A stretch of 64,000 nucleotides of DNA from JANMCE01 sp031410595 (GCA_031410595.1 JANNZM010000053.1:62001-126000); one strand, 5' to 3'. Positions 31,817 to 40,489 are shown, numbered from the stretch's first letter. The notes: generated by a model not told the origin, from the letters alone. Numbers and translations are program-made.

Positions 31817-33640
31817 TTAGCTTTCGGCTGGGCCGTCGCCTTGGGCAACGTGGTCAGCTTCGACCATCGCGGCCACCTCGGCCGGGGTCTCGATGACATG
31901 GGCATCGGGGTTGGCGGTGAGTGCCGCGGCCTCGGCCGGATCCTCCACGATGCGATACGTCACGCCCGGGCTGTCAGCAGGCAACTCGTAGGCGGCCGCG
32001 ACCGTCTCGACGGTGGCAGGGCTTTCTGCGACCGTCTCCGCAGCAACGGGCGTCTCGACAACGACGGCGGCCGTCTCGATGACCGGTGCTTCGACGGGGG
32101 CGACGACCGACGCTTCGATAGCAGTCGGCGTTTCGGTCACGACTGCATCCACGGTTGGGGCCTCGACGGTTGGGGCCTCGACAGTCGATGTCTCGACAGC
32201 CGATACCTCCACAGCCGGTGTCTCGACAGCGGGTGTCTCGACAGTCGGTGTCTCCGCAGTCGGGGTCTCCGTCGCGGCCGAGGCGCTGTCGCCCTTGGCC
32301 GGGGGAGCGGGCGGACGCAGGCCAGGCTTGCGGGGCGGACGCGGGGCCCGACCGGTGCCACCGGCCGGAGCGTCAACGCCGAACAAGGCAGCAATAGCAG
32401 GGAGCTGACGAGCCAGCCGCTTGACCGTCGACTGCAGTTCTTCGCTCGGGTTGGCCGGAATGCCGGTGGGGACAACCTGATTGCGCACGGGCGAGAACGC
32501 CAGCGCATCGAGCACCGCCACCCAACGGTCGCTGCCAGCTTCGGGCGAGAGCGTGGTGATAGTAGCGGCGGCGAGCTGCACCGACAGCTCCGGAGGAAAG
32601 CGAACCCCGGCCTTCGGCGGACGCGACGACAGGCGCAGCGCACGAATGGACTTGCCGGTCTTGATCGACTCGGTGATCTCTCCGAGCCAGTCGCTGTGCT
32701 CATTGTCCTGACGCAGGTTGAGTGCAGCCTTCAGATCGGCTGCCAGCGCTCGGGTGGACTCTTCACGGGCCACGATGGGTTCGTCGCCGGCCACAACGAC
32801 GGAGCGCAGGTCGCGCAGGTCAAGTTCTTGCACATCGGCCTTGGCCGCTTCGGCCCGGTCGAGCCACTCGGCCACACGAAGTGACGGCAGAAGCGTCTCG
32901 GCAAGCTGCAGCACGCCAGCCGGCTTGATCTCGCTCTGGCCAGCAGCCTTGAGCGCGTCGTTCTGCTCGCTGAGGGCCTGGCGGACGGCCGGAATTCCGC
33001 CGCGCAGCACCTGCTCGGCGATCGGCTTGTGTTCCTCGGGAAGGGCAGCAAGCACCGCGTTGCGATGAGTCTTGCCAGCGCGAAGGCGTTTTGCCTTCGG
33101 CTTTTGTGGCGTCTCGGTGAACGCTGGGCGCGCCTGACGGGGACCGCGGTCTCCCTCGGGGCGCGGGGCACGAGCAGGACGATCACCTTCGGGGCGCGGG
33201 CCACGAGGCGGGCGATCACCTTCGGTACGCGGGCCGCGCGGCGGACGATCACCCGCTGCACCGTCAGGCCGCGGGCCACGAGGCGGACGGTCGGGACGGT
33301 CGCCGCGCGGTGGACGATCGGCGCGATCACCGAAGTCACGGCGGGGCCCACTGCCCTTGGCCGCAAGGGTCTGTAGCACCGGTTCGAACGGCTTGCTCGA
33401 CCCCATGAGCTCGAGCTTGGCCGCCTCTTTGCGGGCGCCCTTGGCCGGCAGCACAGAAAGCACCGTGATGCCGTCAAGATCGAAGTCGGCTTCCGCCCGG
33501 TGGGTATCGCCCACCTTGGCATCGCCAGGCAAGAGCGTGCCGTTCAGGATTCCCTTCGGTTCGCGGGCGCCAACGGCACGCCAGGTCCAGGTGCCGTCAC
33601 CACGATTACTGGTGAGTTCGAGTTCAATCCTGCGGGACAT
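31817..33640 (-). CDS. Large protein with Pro/Arg-Gly and Thr/Val-Glu low-complexity repeats
   Basis: A 607-residue protein of four parts. An N-terminal domain (about 1-95) begins MSRRIELELTSNRGDGTWTW. A basic repeat tract (about 100-175) repeats RPPRGPRPEGD with variations. A conserved-looking helical domain (about 180-440, e.g. HRNAVLAALPEEHKPIAEQV) follows. The acidic tail (about 465-555) repeats TPAVET/APTVEA. I do not recognise the core. The basic tract suggests RNA or nucleic-acid binding. ATG at 33640 is used; TAGCTT lies 8 nt upstream. Confidence 0.75.
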   Translation of the reverse strand: MSRRIELELTSNRGDGTWTWRAVGAREPKGILNGTLLPGDAKVGDTHRAEADFDLDGITVLSVLPAKGARKEAAKLELMGSSKPFEPVLQTLAAKGSGPRRDFGDRADRPPRGDRPDRPPRGPRPDGAAGDRPPRGPRTEGDRPPRGPRPEGDRPARAPRPEGDRGPRQARPAFTETPQKPKAKRLRAGKTHRNAVLAALPEEHKPIAEQVLRGGIPAVRQALSEQNDALKAAGQSEIKPAGVLQLAETLLPSLRVAEWLDRAEAAKADVQELDLRDLRSVVVAGDEPIVAREESTRALAADLKAALNLRQDNEHSDWLGEITESIKTGKSIRALRLSSRPPKAGVRFPPELSVQLAAATITTLSPEAGSDRWVAVLDALAFSPVRNQVVPTGIPANPSEELQSTVKRLARQLPAIAALFGVDAPAGGTGRAPRPPRKPGLRPPAPPAKGDSASAATETPTAETPTVETPAVETPAVEVSAVETSTVEAPTVEAPTVDAVVTETPTAIEASVVAPVEAPVIETAAVVVETPVAAETVAESPATVETVAAAYELPADSPGVTYRIVEDPAEAAALTANPDAHVIETPAEVAAMVEADHVAQGDGPAES

Positions 33641-33727
33641 GGGGAACAAAGCTAGTTGTTCGGCGTTGATTGGACCATTGCGATGAGAAACCCGCCCCCG
33701 AACGGCGGCGTCGCGTAGCGTTCAAAT

Positions 33728-34246
33728 ATGCCGATCTATGCCCTGGGTGACTTGGAACCGACCATCGATGCAACCGCGTTTATCCATCCCGATGCCGTCA
33801 TTATCGGCAACGTCACCATCGGCGCACAAAGTTCGGTGTGGCCCTGCGCCGTACTCCGTGGCGACGGGATGATCATCTCGATCGGCGACCGTACCTCGGT
33901 GCAGGACGGCTGCGTCATCCACACCACGGCCGAGATCGGCACGACGGTTGGCGATGATTGCGTTATCGGCCATCTGGTGCATCTCGAAGCCTGCACCATC
34001 GAAAGCAACGTACTCATCGGCGTGGGTGCCATCGTGCTGCATAGCGTCATCGTGCACAGCGGCGCCATCGTTGCCGCCAACGCCGTGTTACTGAACGACA
34101 TGACTGTGCCCTCGGGCGCAGTCGCCATGGGCGTTCCGGCCAAGATCCGAGAGGGGGCCGCGAACGCCGAGATGGCCAAGCACGGCTCAGCCTCCTATGT
34201 CGGCAACACCGAGCGTTACCGCCGCGAGCTTCGGCGTATCGGATGA
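33728..34246 (+). CDS. Gamma-carbonic-anhydrase-like left-handed beta-helix protein
   Basis: A 172-residue hexapeptide-repeat protein of the gamma-CA/YrdA/PaaY group. The conserved VWPCAVLRGD, IGDRTSVQDGCVIHTT and IGHLVHLEACTI segments are present. Of the three zinc ligands, the first His (VIHTT) and second His (IGHLV) are visible. The usual third His of LHGC is replaced by Glu (LEAC). The enzyme may therefore have altered metal binding or no hydratase activity. ATG is 6 nt after TAGCGT (33716-33721). It overlaps prmA by 4 nt. Confidence 0.88.
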   Translation: MPIYALGDLEPTIDATAFIHPDAVIIGNVTIGAQSSVWPCAVLRGDGMIISIGDRTSVQDGCVIHTTAEIGTTVGDDCVIGHLVHLEACTIESNVLIGVGAIVLHSVIVHSGAIVAANAVLLNDMTVPSGAVAMGVPAKIREGAANAEMAKHGSASYVGNTERYRRELRRIG

Positions 34247-35055
34247 CGCTCGGCGTCGTCGTTTCGCCGCCGGCCTCAGAGCTCGAACTGGCCGCCGACG
34301 CGCTGTGGTCGTTGGGGGCAGTGGCAGTCGAACAGCGTGACGGCGAGTTGTGGACGAGTCTGGGCGAGGACCAGCCGTGGGTGGCCGCAGCGATGCCGAC
34401 GACGTGGCCGTACCGCTTTGTGGAGATGGACGACACCGCAGCCGACACATGGCGGCAGTTCGCGCAGCCGATCCGTATCAGCCCCCACCTCGTCGTCGCC
34501 CCGACCTGGGTGCCGTATGAGGCAGTAGTGGGGGAGCGGGTCATTTCCGTCGAGCCTGGTGCCACGTTCGGCATGGGTGATCACGCGACGACGGTGCTTT
34601 CACTCCAGGCGGTCGAGGCACTCGTTCGTGACGGTGACACGGTGCTCGACGTGGGGTGCGGCAGCGGGGTGTTGGCAATCGCTGCGTTGATGTTGGGCGC
34701 GCAGAAGGCCGTCGGCCTCGACATCAATCCGGCATCGGTCGAAGTGAGTCGAGCCAACGCCAAAGCGAACCATGTGGCCGACCGGCTTGCGGTGTCCAAC
34801 ACGCCACTTGCGGACATTGCGCAGGCCCGACCGGCCGACTTCGACCTGATCCTCGCCAACATTTTGGCCCCGGTGCTTATCGAACTCTCCGACGATCTGA
34901 AGCGCTGCCTGAAGCCGGCGGGCCATCTCGTCATCAGTGGGATTCTTGCCACCAACTACGACCATGTTCTCGAAGCGTTGCTTCCCTTGGAAGTCGTTGC
35001 AATTGCAACGAAAGACGTGTGGGCCGCCATCACACTCCAGTGGCCACAGAGCTGA
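34243..35055 (+). CDS. prmA: Ribosomal protein L11 methyltransferase-like (PrmA)
   Basis: A 270-residue class I SAM methyltransferase that would methylate ribosomal protein L11. The N-terminal substrate-recognition domain (residues about 1-95) is followed by PGATFGMGDHATTVLSLQAV, VLDVGCGSGVLAIAALMLGA (SAM motif I), and ILANILAPVLIELSDD containing the family motif NILA. ATGA overlap with the upstream gamma-CA-like gene implies translational coupling. Slightly short for the family. Confidence 0.88.
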   Translation: MTLGVVVSPPASELELAADALWSLGAVAVEQRDGELWTSLGEDQPWVAAAMPTTWPYRFVEMDDTAADTWRQFAQPIRISPHLVVAPTWVPYEAVVGERVISVEPGATFGMGDHATTVLSLQAVEALVRDGDTVLDVGCGSGVLAIAALMLGAQKAVGLDINPASVEVSRANAKANHVADRLAVSNTPLADIAQARPADFDLILANILAPVLIELSDDLKRCLKPAGHLVISGILATNYDHVLEALLPLEVVAIATKDVWAAITLQWPQS

Positions 35056-35110
35056 GAACCATCTCGATTTCGCATAAGCAAGTCCCAGCAGTGGACCGTA
35101 AGCTCTCGGC

Positions 35111-35554
35111 ATGACCATTGAAGGCACCTACGTCCCGACACCGTCCGATTGGGTCCGTGAACAGGTCGAACTCTACGAACGGACCGGCGGACGCGAAGGC
35201 AACACCCTGCGTGAAACGGGCATTCCGATCATCGTGCTGACCGTCCGAGGGGCCAAGACGGGGTACGTACGCAAGTTCGCTCTTATGCGGGTGGAACACG
35301 ACGGCGCGTATGCGCTCGTTGCGTCGAAAGGTGGTGCGCCGACAGATCCGGCTTGGCTCGCCAACCTGCTGGCCGACCCGATGAACGTGTGGATTCAAGA
35401 TGGTGACACGGCGGTGCACATGCAGGTCCGTGAGCTTGAAGGTGCCGAATATGATCTGTGGTGGGACCGTGCCGTCGCCGTCTTCCCGACCTACGCCAAC
35501 TACAAGGCCAAGACCGATCGCCGCATCGCCGTGTTGGTAGCAACGCCGGTCTAG
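35111..35554 (+). CDS. Deazaflavin (F420)-dependent nitroreductase-family protein
   Basis: A 147-residue Ddn-type split-barrel protein. Family segments are IVLTVRGAKTGYVRKFALMR, YALVASKGGAPTDPAWLANL and YANYKAKTDRRIAVLV. It would bind F420 and reduce an unknown substrate. It is distantly related to the protein at 10809. ATG lies 6 nt after TAAGCT (35099-35104), indicating a leaderless message. Its stop overlaps the convergent acyltransferase gene by 4 bp. Confidence 0.88.
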   Translation: MTIEGTYVPTPSDWVREQVELYERTGGREGNTLRETGIPIIVLTVRGAKTGYVRKFALMRVEHDGAYALVASKGGAPTDPAWLANLLADPMNVWIQDGDTAVHMQVRELEGAEYDLWWDRAVAVFPTYANYKAKTDRRIAVLVATPV

Positions 35555-36654
35555 GTGAGCTGCTTCCGTTTCAGGAAGCGGGACTCAAACCAGCGGAAAC
35601 TCGCAGCCGCGACAGCGGTGGTTGCCAGCGCGGTAGCCACGAACAACGCCAGCCCTTCGTGAATGTCGAACCGGCCCAGGACCTTTGCCACGCCGGTGCG
35701 AACGAATTGGTGCATCAGGTAGATGCCGTAACTCAGCGCGCCGACGTAGGCCAGGGGCTTGTACTGCAATACCCGGCTGAGCCCACCTTGGTCACGCAAC
35801 ACGACGGCGGCCAGCAGGCTCACCATCAGCACATGCATAGTGAGACGGGGGAGACCCTGTACGGACGCAACTGGAAGCGCAGCGACAGCGACACAGGCGC
35901 CCGCCAACCCACCCGTCACGTACGGGCGATTCAACAGTCCGTCGATCACGACGAAGCCGCGACGATCGTGCAGCAGATAGGCAAGGCCCACCCCGAAAAG
36001 GATTGGTGTGAACGTCACCTGCAACACGTTCAGTTTCGCAACCTCAAATCGAGTACCGCGCAGCGCGTGGTTGAACAGGCCGAGCTGCAGCTCGACATTG
36101 ACAACGATGAGTGCACCCAATGCCCACACGGCCCGTCGCTTCAAGAAGCGTTGCAGAAGCGGCCAGACGATGTAGAACTGCTCCTCGCAGGCGAGCGACC
36201 AGGTGATTGCAAGTAGGCCTGGAACCTCTCTCCAGTTCGACAGATACACCGCCGCCCAACCGAGACCATCCTTGAAGTCCTGCCCGCTGGTGGAATGAGG
36301 AGCAGCCACCATCCAGAGTGTGGCGAAGGCGAGCACTGCGTAGTACAGCGGAAAGATGCGCAGCACACGGCGTCGGTAGAACGAGCGAAGGGAAACCGCG
36401 CCGGCTGTTGACTCTTCCCGCAGCAGCCGGGACACGATGAGAAAGCCGCTAAGCACGAAGAACATGTCCACACCCAAGAACCCGCGACCGGCAAGGTTCC
36501 ACGACTGCACACCGTGGGTGTGATGCCACACAACCGCCAGAATGCACAGCGCTCGAATGCCGTCGAGGTTCGCAAATCGCCGCTGGTGCAAGTACACCGT
36601 GTGGCGAGCGTCGGGAGAGGAAGCCGTTGTCAACGCTTCTCCCTGAACATCCAC
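35551..36654 (-). CDS. Acyltransferase 3 family membrane protein
   Basis: A 367-residue integral membrane acyltransferase (OafA/NodX type) that O-acylates surface glycans or lipids. The signature is at the N-terminus: NLDGIRALCILAVVWHH with the catalytic-type His, then FLGVDMFFVLSGFLI and RSFYRRRVLRIFPLYY. About ten transmembrane segments follow, ending FRWFESRFLKRKQ. GTG start lies 7 nt after TACGAT (36662-36667, minus strand), fitting a leaderless transcript. The acceptor is unknown. Confidence 0.9.
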   Translation of the reverse strand: MDVQGEALTTASSPDARHTVYLHQRRFANLDGIRALCILAVVWHHTHGVQSWNLAGRGFLGVDMFFVLSGFLIVSRLLREESTAGAVSLRSFYRRRVLRIFPLYYAVLAFATLWMVAAPHSTSGQDFKDGLGWAAVYLSNWREVPGLLAITWSLACEEQFYIVWPLLQRFLKRRAVWALGALIVVNVELQLGLFNHALRGTRFEVAKLNVLQVTFTPILFGVGLAYLLHDRRGFVVIDGLLNRPYVTGGLAGACVAVAALPVASVQGLPRLTMHVLMVSLLAAVVLRDQGGLSRVLQYKPLAYVGALSYGIYLMHQFVRTGVAKVLGRFDIHEGLALFVATALATTAVAAASFRWFESRFLKRKQLT

Positions 36655-36785
36655 GCAGCGAATCGTAAAAGGTCGGACACTGAAAAGTCTTGGTTCGTTC
36701 GGCCTAGAACTCTCAAGACTTTCCCGCCCACCGGCCCCGACTATGCATACGGGTCTCGTTGCGTCGAACCGGCAAGGATGGTGCG

Positions 36786-37703
36786 GTGAGCTCCGACCAC
36801 GTCACTGCCTACCTGGCCGCTGAGGGATTCGAAGGGCAGTTGGCCGACGAACTTCGACTGGCCGGCGTGGTGGTGCCCTCACGGCACGATCGGCTCTTTA
36901 TTGCTGGTGGCCCGGCTGTCGCCTCGGCGTGGTCGGCCAACATATGGATGAACGCAGAACTCATTGAAGTGGAATCGATCGGCGCCGCGGCCCGAGAGTT
37001 GAAAGCGCGACAGCGCAACTGGGCGACCTACGCACCGCAGCATCACGGCCGAGCGCAGCTCATCGTCGACAAGCTTCCCCATGTTTCCGCCAAACCGTTG
37101 CCCTTCGGCACACCCGCTCCAACCGCGCCACTCGGCTCGTTCACGCTGTTGACACCGAATCTGTTGTTGGCAGCAGGATCATGCTCAAGTCCCTTCCCCA
37201 ACGGCGAAGCGCGCTTCGAAGAAGACCGTGAAGGACCGCCCAACCGCGCGTACCTGAAGTTGTGGGAAGCACTGGCGCTACTTCGACGATTCCCAACAGC
37301 GGGGGAGCGGTGCATCGATCTCGGCGCCAGCCCCGGCGGCTGGACGTGGTCACTCGCCCAACTCGGCGCAACCGTTCTCGCTGTCGACAAGGCACCGCTC
37401 GACCCGAAGGTCGATCGTCTTCGCAACGTGACGTGGCTAGGGGAGAGCGCCTTCGGTCTTGACCCCTCGGCGCACAAAGCCGACTGGTTATTCAGCGACA
37501 TCATCGCCTACCCCGCACGGCTGCTCGCGCTGGTCGAACGATGGATCGCCGCCGGCACCGTTGCGAACATCGTGTGCACCATCAAGCTGCAAGGTGACAC
37601 CGACCACGAGACGGTCCGTGCCTTCCAGGCCATCGCTGGAAGCCGAGTGCTGCACCTCCACCACAACAAACACGAGCTCACGCTTCTCTGGTCGCGTCCC
37701 TGA
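36786..37703 (+). CDS. RlmM-like FtsJ-fold rRNA/RNA methyltransferase
   Basis: A 305-residue SAM-dependent methyltransferase. The N-terminal half (residues 1-150) resembles the THUMP-containing part of RlmM. The C-terminal half has ERCIDLGASPGGWTWSLAQL (SAM site), VLAVDKAPLD and WLFSDIIAYPARLLALVERW, with IKLQGD at the catalytic Lys position. RlmM makes 2'-O-methylcytidine in 23S rRNA; the same target is likely but unproven. GTG at 36786 is chosen because AAGGA precedes it by about 7 nt. Confidence 0.85.
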   Translation: MSSDHVTAYLAAEGFEGQLADELRLAGVVVPSRHDRLFIAGGPAVASAWSANIWMNAELIEVESIGAAARELKARQRNWATYAPQHHGRAQLIVDKLPHVSAKPLPFGTPAPTAPLGSFTLLTPNLLLAAGSCSSPFPNGEARFEEDREGPPNRAYLKLWEALALLRRFPTAGERCIDLGASPGGWTWSLAQLGATVLAVDKAPLDPKVDRLRNVTWLGESAFGLDPSAHKADWLFSDIIAYPARLLALVERWIAAGTVANIVCTIKLQGDTDHETVRAFQAIAGSRVLHLHHNKHELTLLWSRP

Positions 37704-37730
37704 CACTCCCTCTCATGGTGCGCCGCCATT

Positions 37731-39206
37731 TCATGGCCCGATGAGCATCATGAGAAGGGGCGCTGGGATGGCCCAGGACGGTGACTCGAAGTCGAGAATC
37801 GTCTTTGTCGCGACGATGCCTCTACCGAATTTGCCCTCGATTGTGAGTGCCTCTCGACGCCAGCCGTTGTCGACCCATTTCGACTCGATCGGTGCCGTTG
37901 ATCTGGGGCCACCTGGCGTCGAAACGTTAACGGGTGCGAGATCAACTTCGTTGCCCGTGCTGGTGCGTGAATACCCGATGGTGTCTGCCGCTATCCATCG
38001 CCCGGATTCGTGCTCATCGATGGAGCGGGCGATGCCGACGCCGATTGTTTGTTCGGTGAGTCGCGTGAAGTCTGGGGGTTCGGCCGCAGCGCGTAGAAGG
38101 TTCGGTAACCACGCTAGTAGGGGGTCGGCGAGGTAGAGCTTTGCTTGTGTGCTCGGAACCGTCCTGCCCCTGTCGTTGCGTTGCGGGCACCACAGCGCGC
38201 CGTAGGAAGCGACCAGGCGTGCGAGTCTGCGCTCGAATGTGTTCTTGCTGGCGTACCCAAGCGCGTCGGCGGTGCCGGCCCTATCGAATGGACTGGATGA
38301 CCGTGTTGCGATCGCGTCGAGCAGCAGCAAGATCGACTCTTGAGGACCGTCGGGATCGACATCGCGTCGGAGCCATGCGTGCAAGTCCTCGAGATAGCCT
38401 CGGTCGTGAGCGCCGGTTGTTTCCACCGAATGAATTGCTCGTGGGAAGCCTCCCGATGCCAGGTAGGCCTGCCACGCCAGGTCAAAGTCGTCGATCGCAA
38501 ACCGCATGGTCTCGAACGCAAGGCGCGCTTGTGGTGTTTGGAGAAGCGTTGGGTGGATGACGTCGGGAACTGGCAATGCGCGTCGCACCGTGACGACGTA
38601 GTCGCGGAAGGACAGAGGCATCAGATGCCGGAGGCGACGGAGCCCGGCCGTGCCTGATCGCCCTGCGAACAGGTTGCCCTCGACATCTTCCTCTGTACGC
38701 CATGAAGACCCCGTCGTCACGACAGTGTCCAGACCGAACGCACTGTTGTCGCGGGCGTGCTTGAGGGCCGTGGCCCATCCCCTAATCGGTGTGATCTCGT
38801 CGAACAGCCATACACGTCGACGCGCCTCGGGCTGATCGAGCGAGCGTGTTAGCTCCCGTCCGAGCTTGATTGCTCGGGTGATGTCCTGAGCCGTCATACC
38901 ATCGCAAGCAAGACTAATGATCTGGCGTGCGTCCACATCAGGGCGCGTGCAAAGTGCCGCTGCCAACTCACGGACGACGACGGATTTGCCGACTCGTCGG
39001 GGGCCCTGCAGAACCGTGAGCGAATCGCCGATGGGTGCCGTGGCAATGTCGGCGAGTATGTGCGACCGATACCCGACGTCGAAGTTGCCGCGCGCAGTCA
39101 GAAGGAGATCGTGCCGCACCCATAATGAAGACTCGTTTGCGGGCGATCCGGCGGACCACCAAGGATTGGACTCGGCAAGTCTTCGTCGGATTAGGTCGTC
39201 ACGCAT
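37731..39206 (-). CDS. AAA ATPase with C-terminal DUF4143-type domain
   Basis: A 491-residue protein. The AAA domain near the N-terminus has P-loop LQGPRRVGKSVVVREL and Walker B RRVWLFDEI, then TGSSWRTEE. The C-terminal half resembles DUF4143 (KLYLADPLLAWLP ... GNEVDLAPVN ... IESKWVDNG), with an E...K arrangement like restriction-endonuclease-fold remnants. Such ATPases are patchily distributed accessory genes of unknown role, sometimes suggested to act in defence. ATG lies 6 nt after TAGAGT (39213-39218, minus strand). It heads a patch with toxin genes. Confidence 0.87.
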   Translation of the reverse strand: MRDDLIRRRLAESNPWWSAGSPANESSLWVRHDLLLTARGNFDVGYRSHILADIATAPIGDSLTVLQGPRRVGKSVVVRELAAALCTRPDVDARQIISLACDGMTAQDITRAIKLGRELTRSLDQPEARRRVWLFDEITPIRGWATALKHARDNSAFGLDTVVTTGSSWRTEEDVEGNLFAGRSGTAGLRRLRHLMPLSFRDYVVTVRRALPVPDVIHPTLLQTPQARLAFETMRFAIDDFDLAWQAYLASGGFPRAIHSVETTGAHDRGYLEDLHAWLRRDVDPDGPQESILLLLDAIATRSSSPFDRAGTADALGYASKNTFERRLARLVASYGALWCPQRNDRGRTVPSTQAKLYLADPLLAWLPNLLRAAAEPPDFTRLTEQTIGVGIARSIDEHESGRWIAADTIGYSRTSTGNEVDLAPVNVSTPGGPRSTAPIESKWVDNGWRREALTIEGKFGRGIVATKTILDFESPSWAIPAPLLMMLIGP

Positions 39207-39313
39207 TCCAAGACTCTACAATGTTCGGGCTCCAAGGGGGAGGGTTCAGTGTATAAGTCCGGACTCTGTACTGGGGGGTTAAGGTGCTACTGACGAACTT
39301 TAGGGAGTTGGAG

Positions 39314-39337
39314 CTGGGTCGGCCGGGGCCGACCCAG
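39314..39337. other. Perfect 11-bp inverted repeat in gene-poor accessory segment
   Basis: CTGGGTCGGCC (39314-39324) and GGCCGACCCAG (39327-39337) form a very stable stem with a 2-4 base loop. It lies about 100 bases from both the ATPase gene start and the toxin remnant, in 235 bases (39207-39441) where I see no gene. It could be a terminator or a boundary structure of the accessory patch. Confidence 0.6.
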
Positions 39338-39441
39338 AAGGTCGCGAGATGATGGGACGCGATATGACACGCTGGTGAGCGTTCATTGCTCGGTCGAACG
39401 GGAGTGGCTATGCCTGAAACCGAGTGGCGACGGGTCGACCG

Positions 39442-39597
39442 TCAGGTGTAGCGGGCCTGGAGGATGACGATGTCGTCGCCGTCGACCAGGTAGACAATGC
39501 GGTGTTCCTCATTGATGCGACGTGACCACGCGCCAGCGAGCGCGTGGCGGAGTTGTTCAGGTTTACCGATCCCACCGAAGGGGTCGCGGGCAATGGG
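39442..39597 (-). pseudogene. 5'-truncated YoeB/Txe-type toxin remnant
   Basis: The minus strand encodes about 51 residues clearly matching the C-terminal 60 percent of YoeB/Txe mRNA interferases: ARDPFGGIGKPEQLRHALAG, then AWSRRINEEHRIVYLV and DIVILQARYT. The family's N-terminal 35 residues are missing, with no homologous frame upstream before a stop at 39625-39627. The usual C-terminal CRYHY ends as ARYT. No YefM/Phd-type antitoxin is visible. A residual GTG at 39598-39600 could start it, but the fold would be incomplete. Confidence 0.8.
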
Positions 39598-39803
39598 CAC
39601 ACGGACTGGACGAGGCCGAGTTGATCATCACGCGTGCTGAGCTTGAGGACCTCCGAGACAAGCTGTTCGTGCTGCAGTGCGCCGTCCAGGACGTACAGAA
39701 AGACTTGGCGGCCTCCAAGACGCTCGTCGCCTACAAAGACGCTGTCGGCTGGCTGATCGACTCCGCCGGCCCGCTTCTCGGCACATGGCCACAACGCCCA
39801 TAA
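39522..39803 (+). CDS. Possible fragment of an unrecognised helical protein
   Basis: The plus-strand frame becomes protein-like only after the toxin remnant ends: from about 39609 it reads LDEAELIITRAELEDLRDKL and VQKDLAASKTLVAYKDAVGW, ending at 39803. This suggests an amphipathic helical C-terminus. The earlier part (39522-39597) is antisense to the toxin remnant and probably not real. It may be the end of a gene brought next to the truncated toxin by a rearrangement. Low confidence, no family recognised. Confidence 0.25.
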   Translation: MTTRQRARGGVVQVYRSHRRGRGQWAHGLDEAELIITRAELEDLRDKLFVLQCAVQDVQKDLAASKTLVAYKDAVGWLIDSAGPLLGTWPQRP

Positions 39804-39842
39804 TACTTGTTATGTAAAGCTAGGTTTCGATCTGACGTTGCG

Positions 39843-40238
39843 CTAGACGTCAATGATCTGCAACGCCCGGTTCGCTGTCTGAGCAAGCGATTCGATATCG
39901 GCTCGATCGGAAGTGACGACAGCTGCCTTTCTGCGAAGGGCCGATTCGACCACCATGGCGTCGACCGGCCCGACTGTCTCGCCACATTTCTGTCGAAGTT
40001 GACCCGCTCGCTTTGCAGCGGACTCGCCGAGCTCCTCAACTTCGCAACCATCGAGCAACCGCGAAACATTCGCAACGCGACCGCTGTGCCACGCCTCGAC
40101 CAGACACCCGGCTGGCACTATCGGACGAACCTTTCGCTGAAGCGCACGCGCATGTAACGCCCAGAATCGGCGGTCACCACGTTCAGCCGAAATCAGCGCA
40201 CCGGTGTCGTAGACAAGTTCGAGAGACTTCGACGGCAT
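39843..40238 (-). CDS. vapC: VapC-type PIN-domain toxin
   Basis: A 131-residue PIN-domain ribonuclease. The acidic active-site residues are Asp11 (VYDTGALISAE), Glu48 (CLVEAW), Asp93 (GPVDAMVVESA) and Asp111/Asp114 (TSDRADIESLA). VapC toxins cleave specific RNAs, often tRNA, and are blocked by the VapB antitoxin encoded immediately upstream. Start and stop overlap by one base (TAATG at 40236-40240), which ensures coupled production. Confidence 0.92.
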   Translation of the reverse strand: MPSKSLELVYDTGALISAERGDRRFWALHARALQRKVRPIVPAGCLVEAWHSGRVANVSRLLDGCEVEELGESAAKRAGQLRQKCGETVGPVDAMVVESALRRKAAVVTSDRADIESLAQTANRALQIIDV

Positions 40239-40483
40239 TACCGGCGTGCTACGCCGGCTCGATCAAGTTCGGCATCCGCAAAGGAGAGCTCCTCAGCAGT
40301 GAGCGCACCATTTTCGCGTTCCCACGCCCGCACGGCACGAAGCCCTCGACGGGTCGCCAACCACTGATCGGCAGCGTCTGCCAATGCCGCCGATACCGTC
40401 TGGCCCTGTGCTTCGGCTTCTCGTTCCAGTGCGGCGAAGACCTCTGACGGCAGAGACACTGATCGCTTCACAACAGTTGACAT
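40238..40483 (-). CDS. vapB: VapB-type ribbon-helix-helix antitoxin
   Basis: An 81-residue antitoxin. The N-terminal ribbon-helix-helix (TVVKRSVSLPSEVFAALERE) binds DNA as a dimer, and the C-terminal half (AWERENGALTAEELSFADAE) would wrap the toxin. ATG at 40481-40483 lies exactly 6 nt after TACCAT (40490-40495), so the transcript should be leaderless. A longer upstream open frame continues but lacks antitoxin-like sequence. The operator overlaps the promoter. Confidence 0.9.
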   Translation of the reverse strand: MSTVVKRSVSLPSEVFAALEREAEAQGQTVSAALADAADQWLATRRGLRAVRAWERENGALTAEELSFADAELDRAGVARR

Positions 40484-40489
40484 ACACAC

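Noticed and set aside
39408..39794. A 128-codon minus-strand frame across the accessory patch
   Set aside because: It runs in a different frame from the clear YoeB-like remnant on the same strand, and its Ser/Thr/Arg-rich sequence matches nothing.
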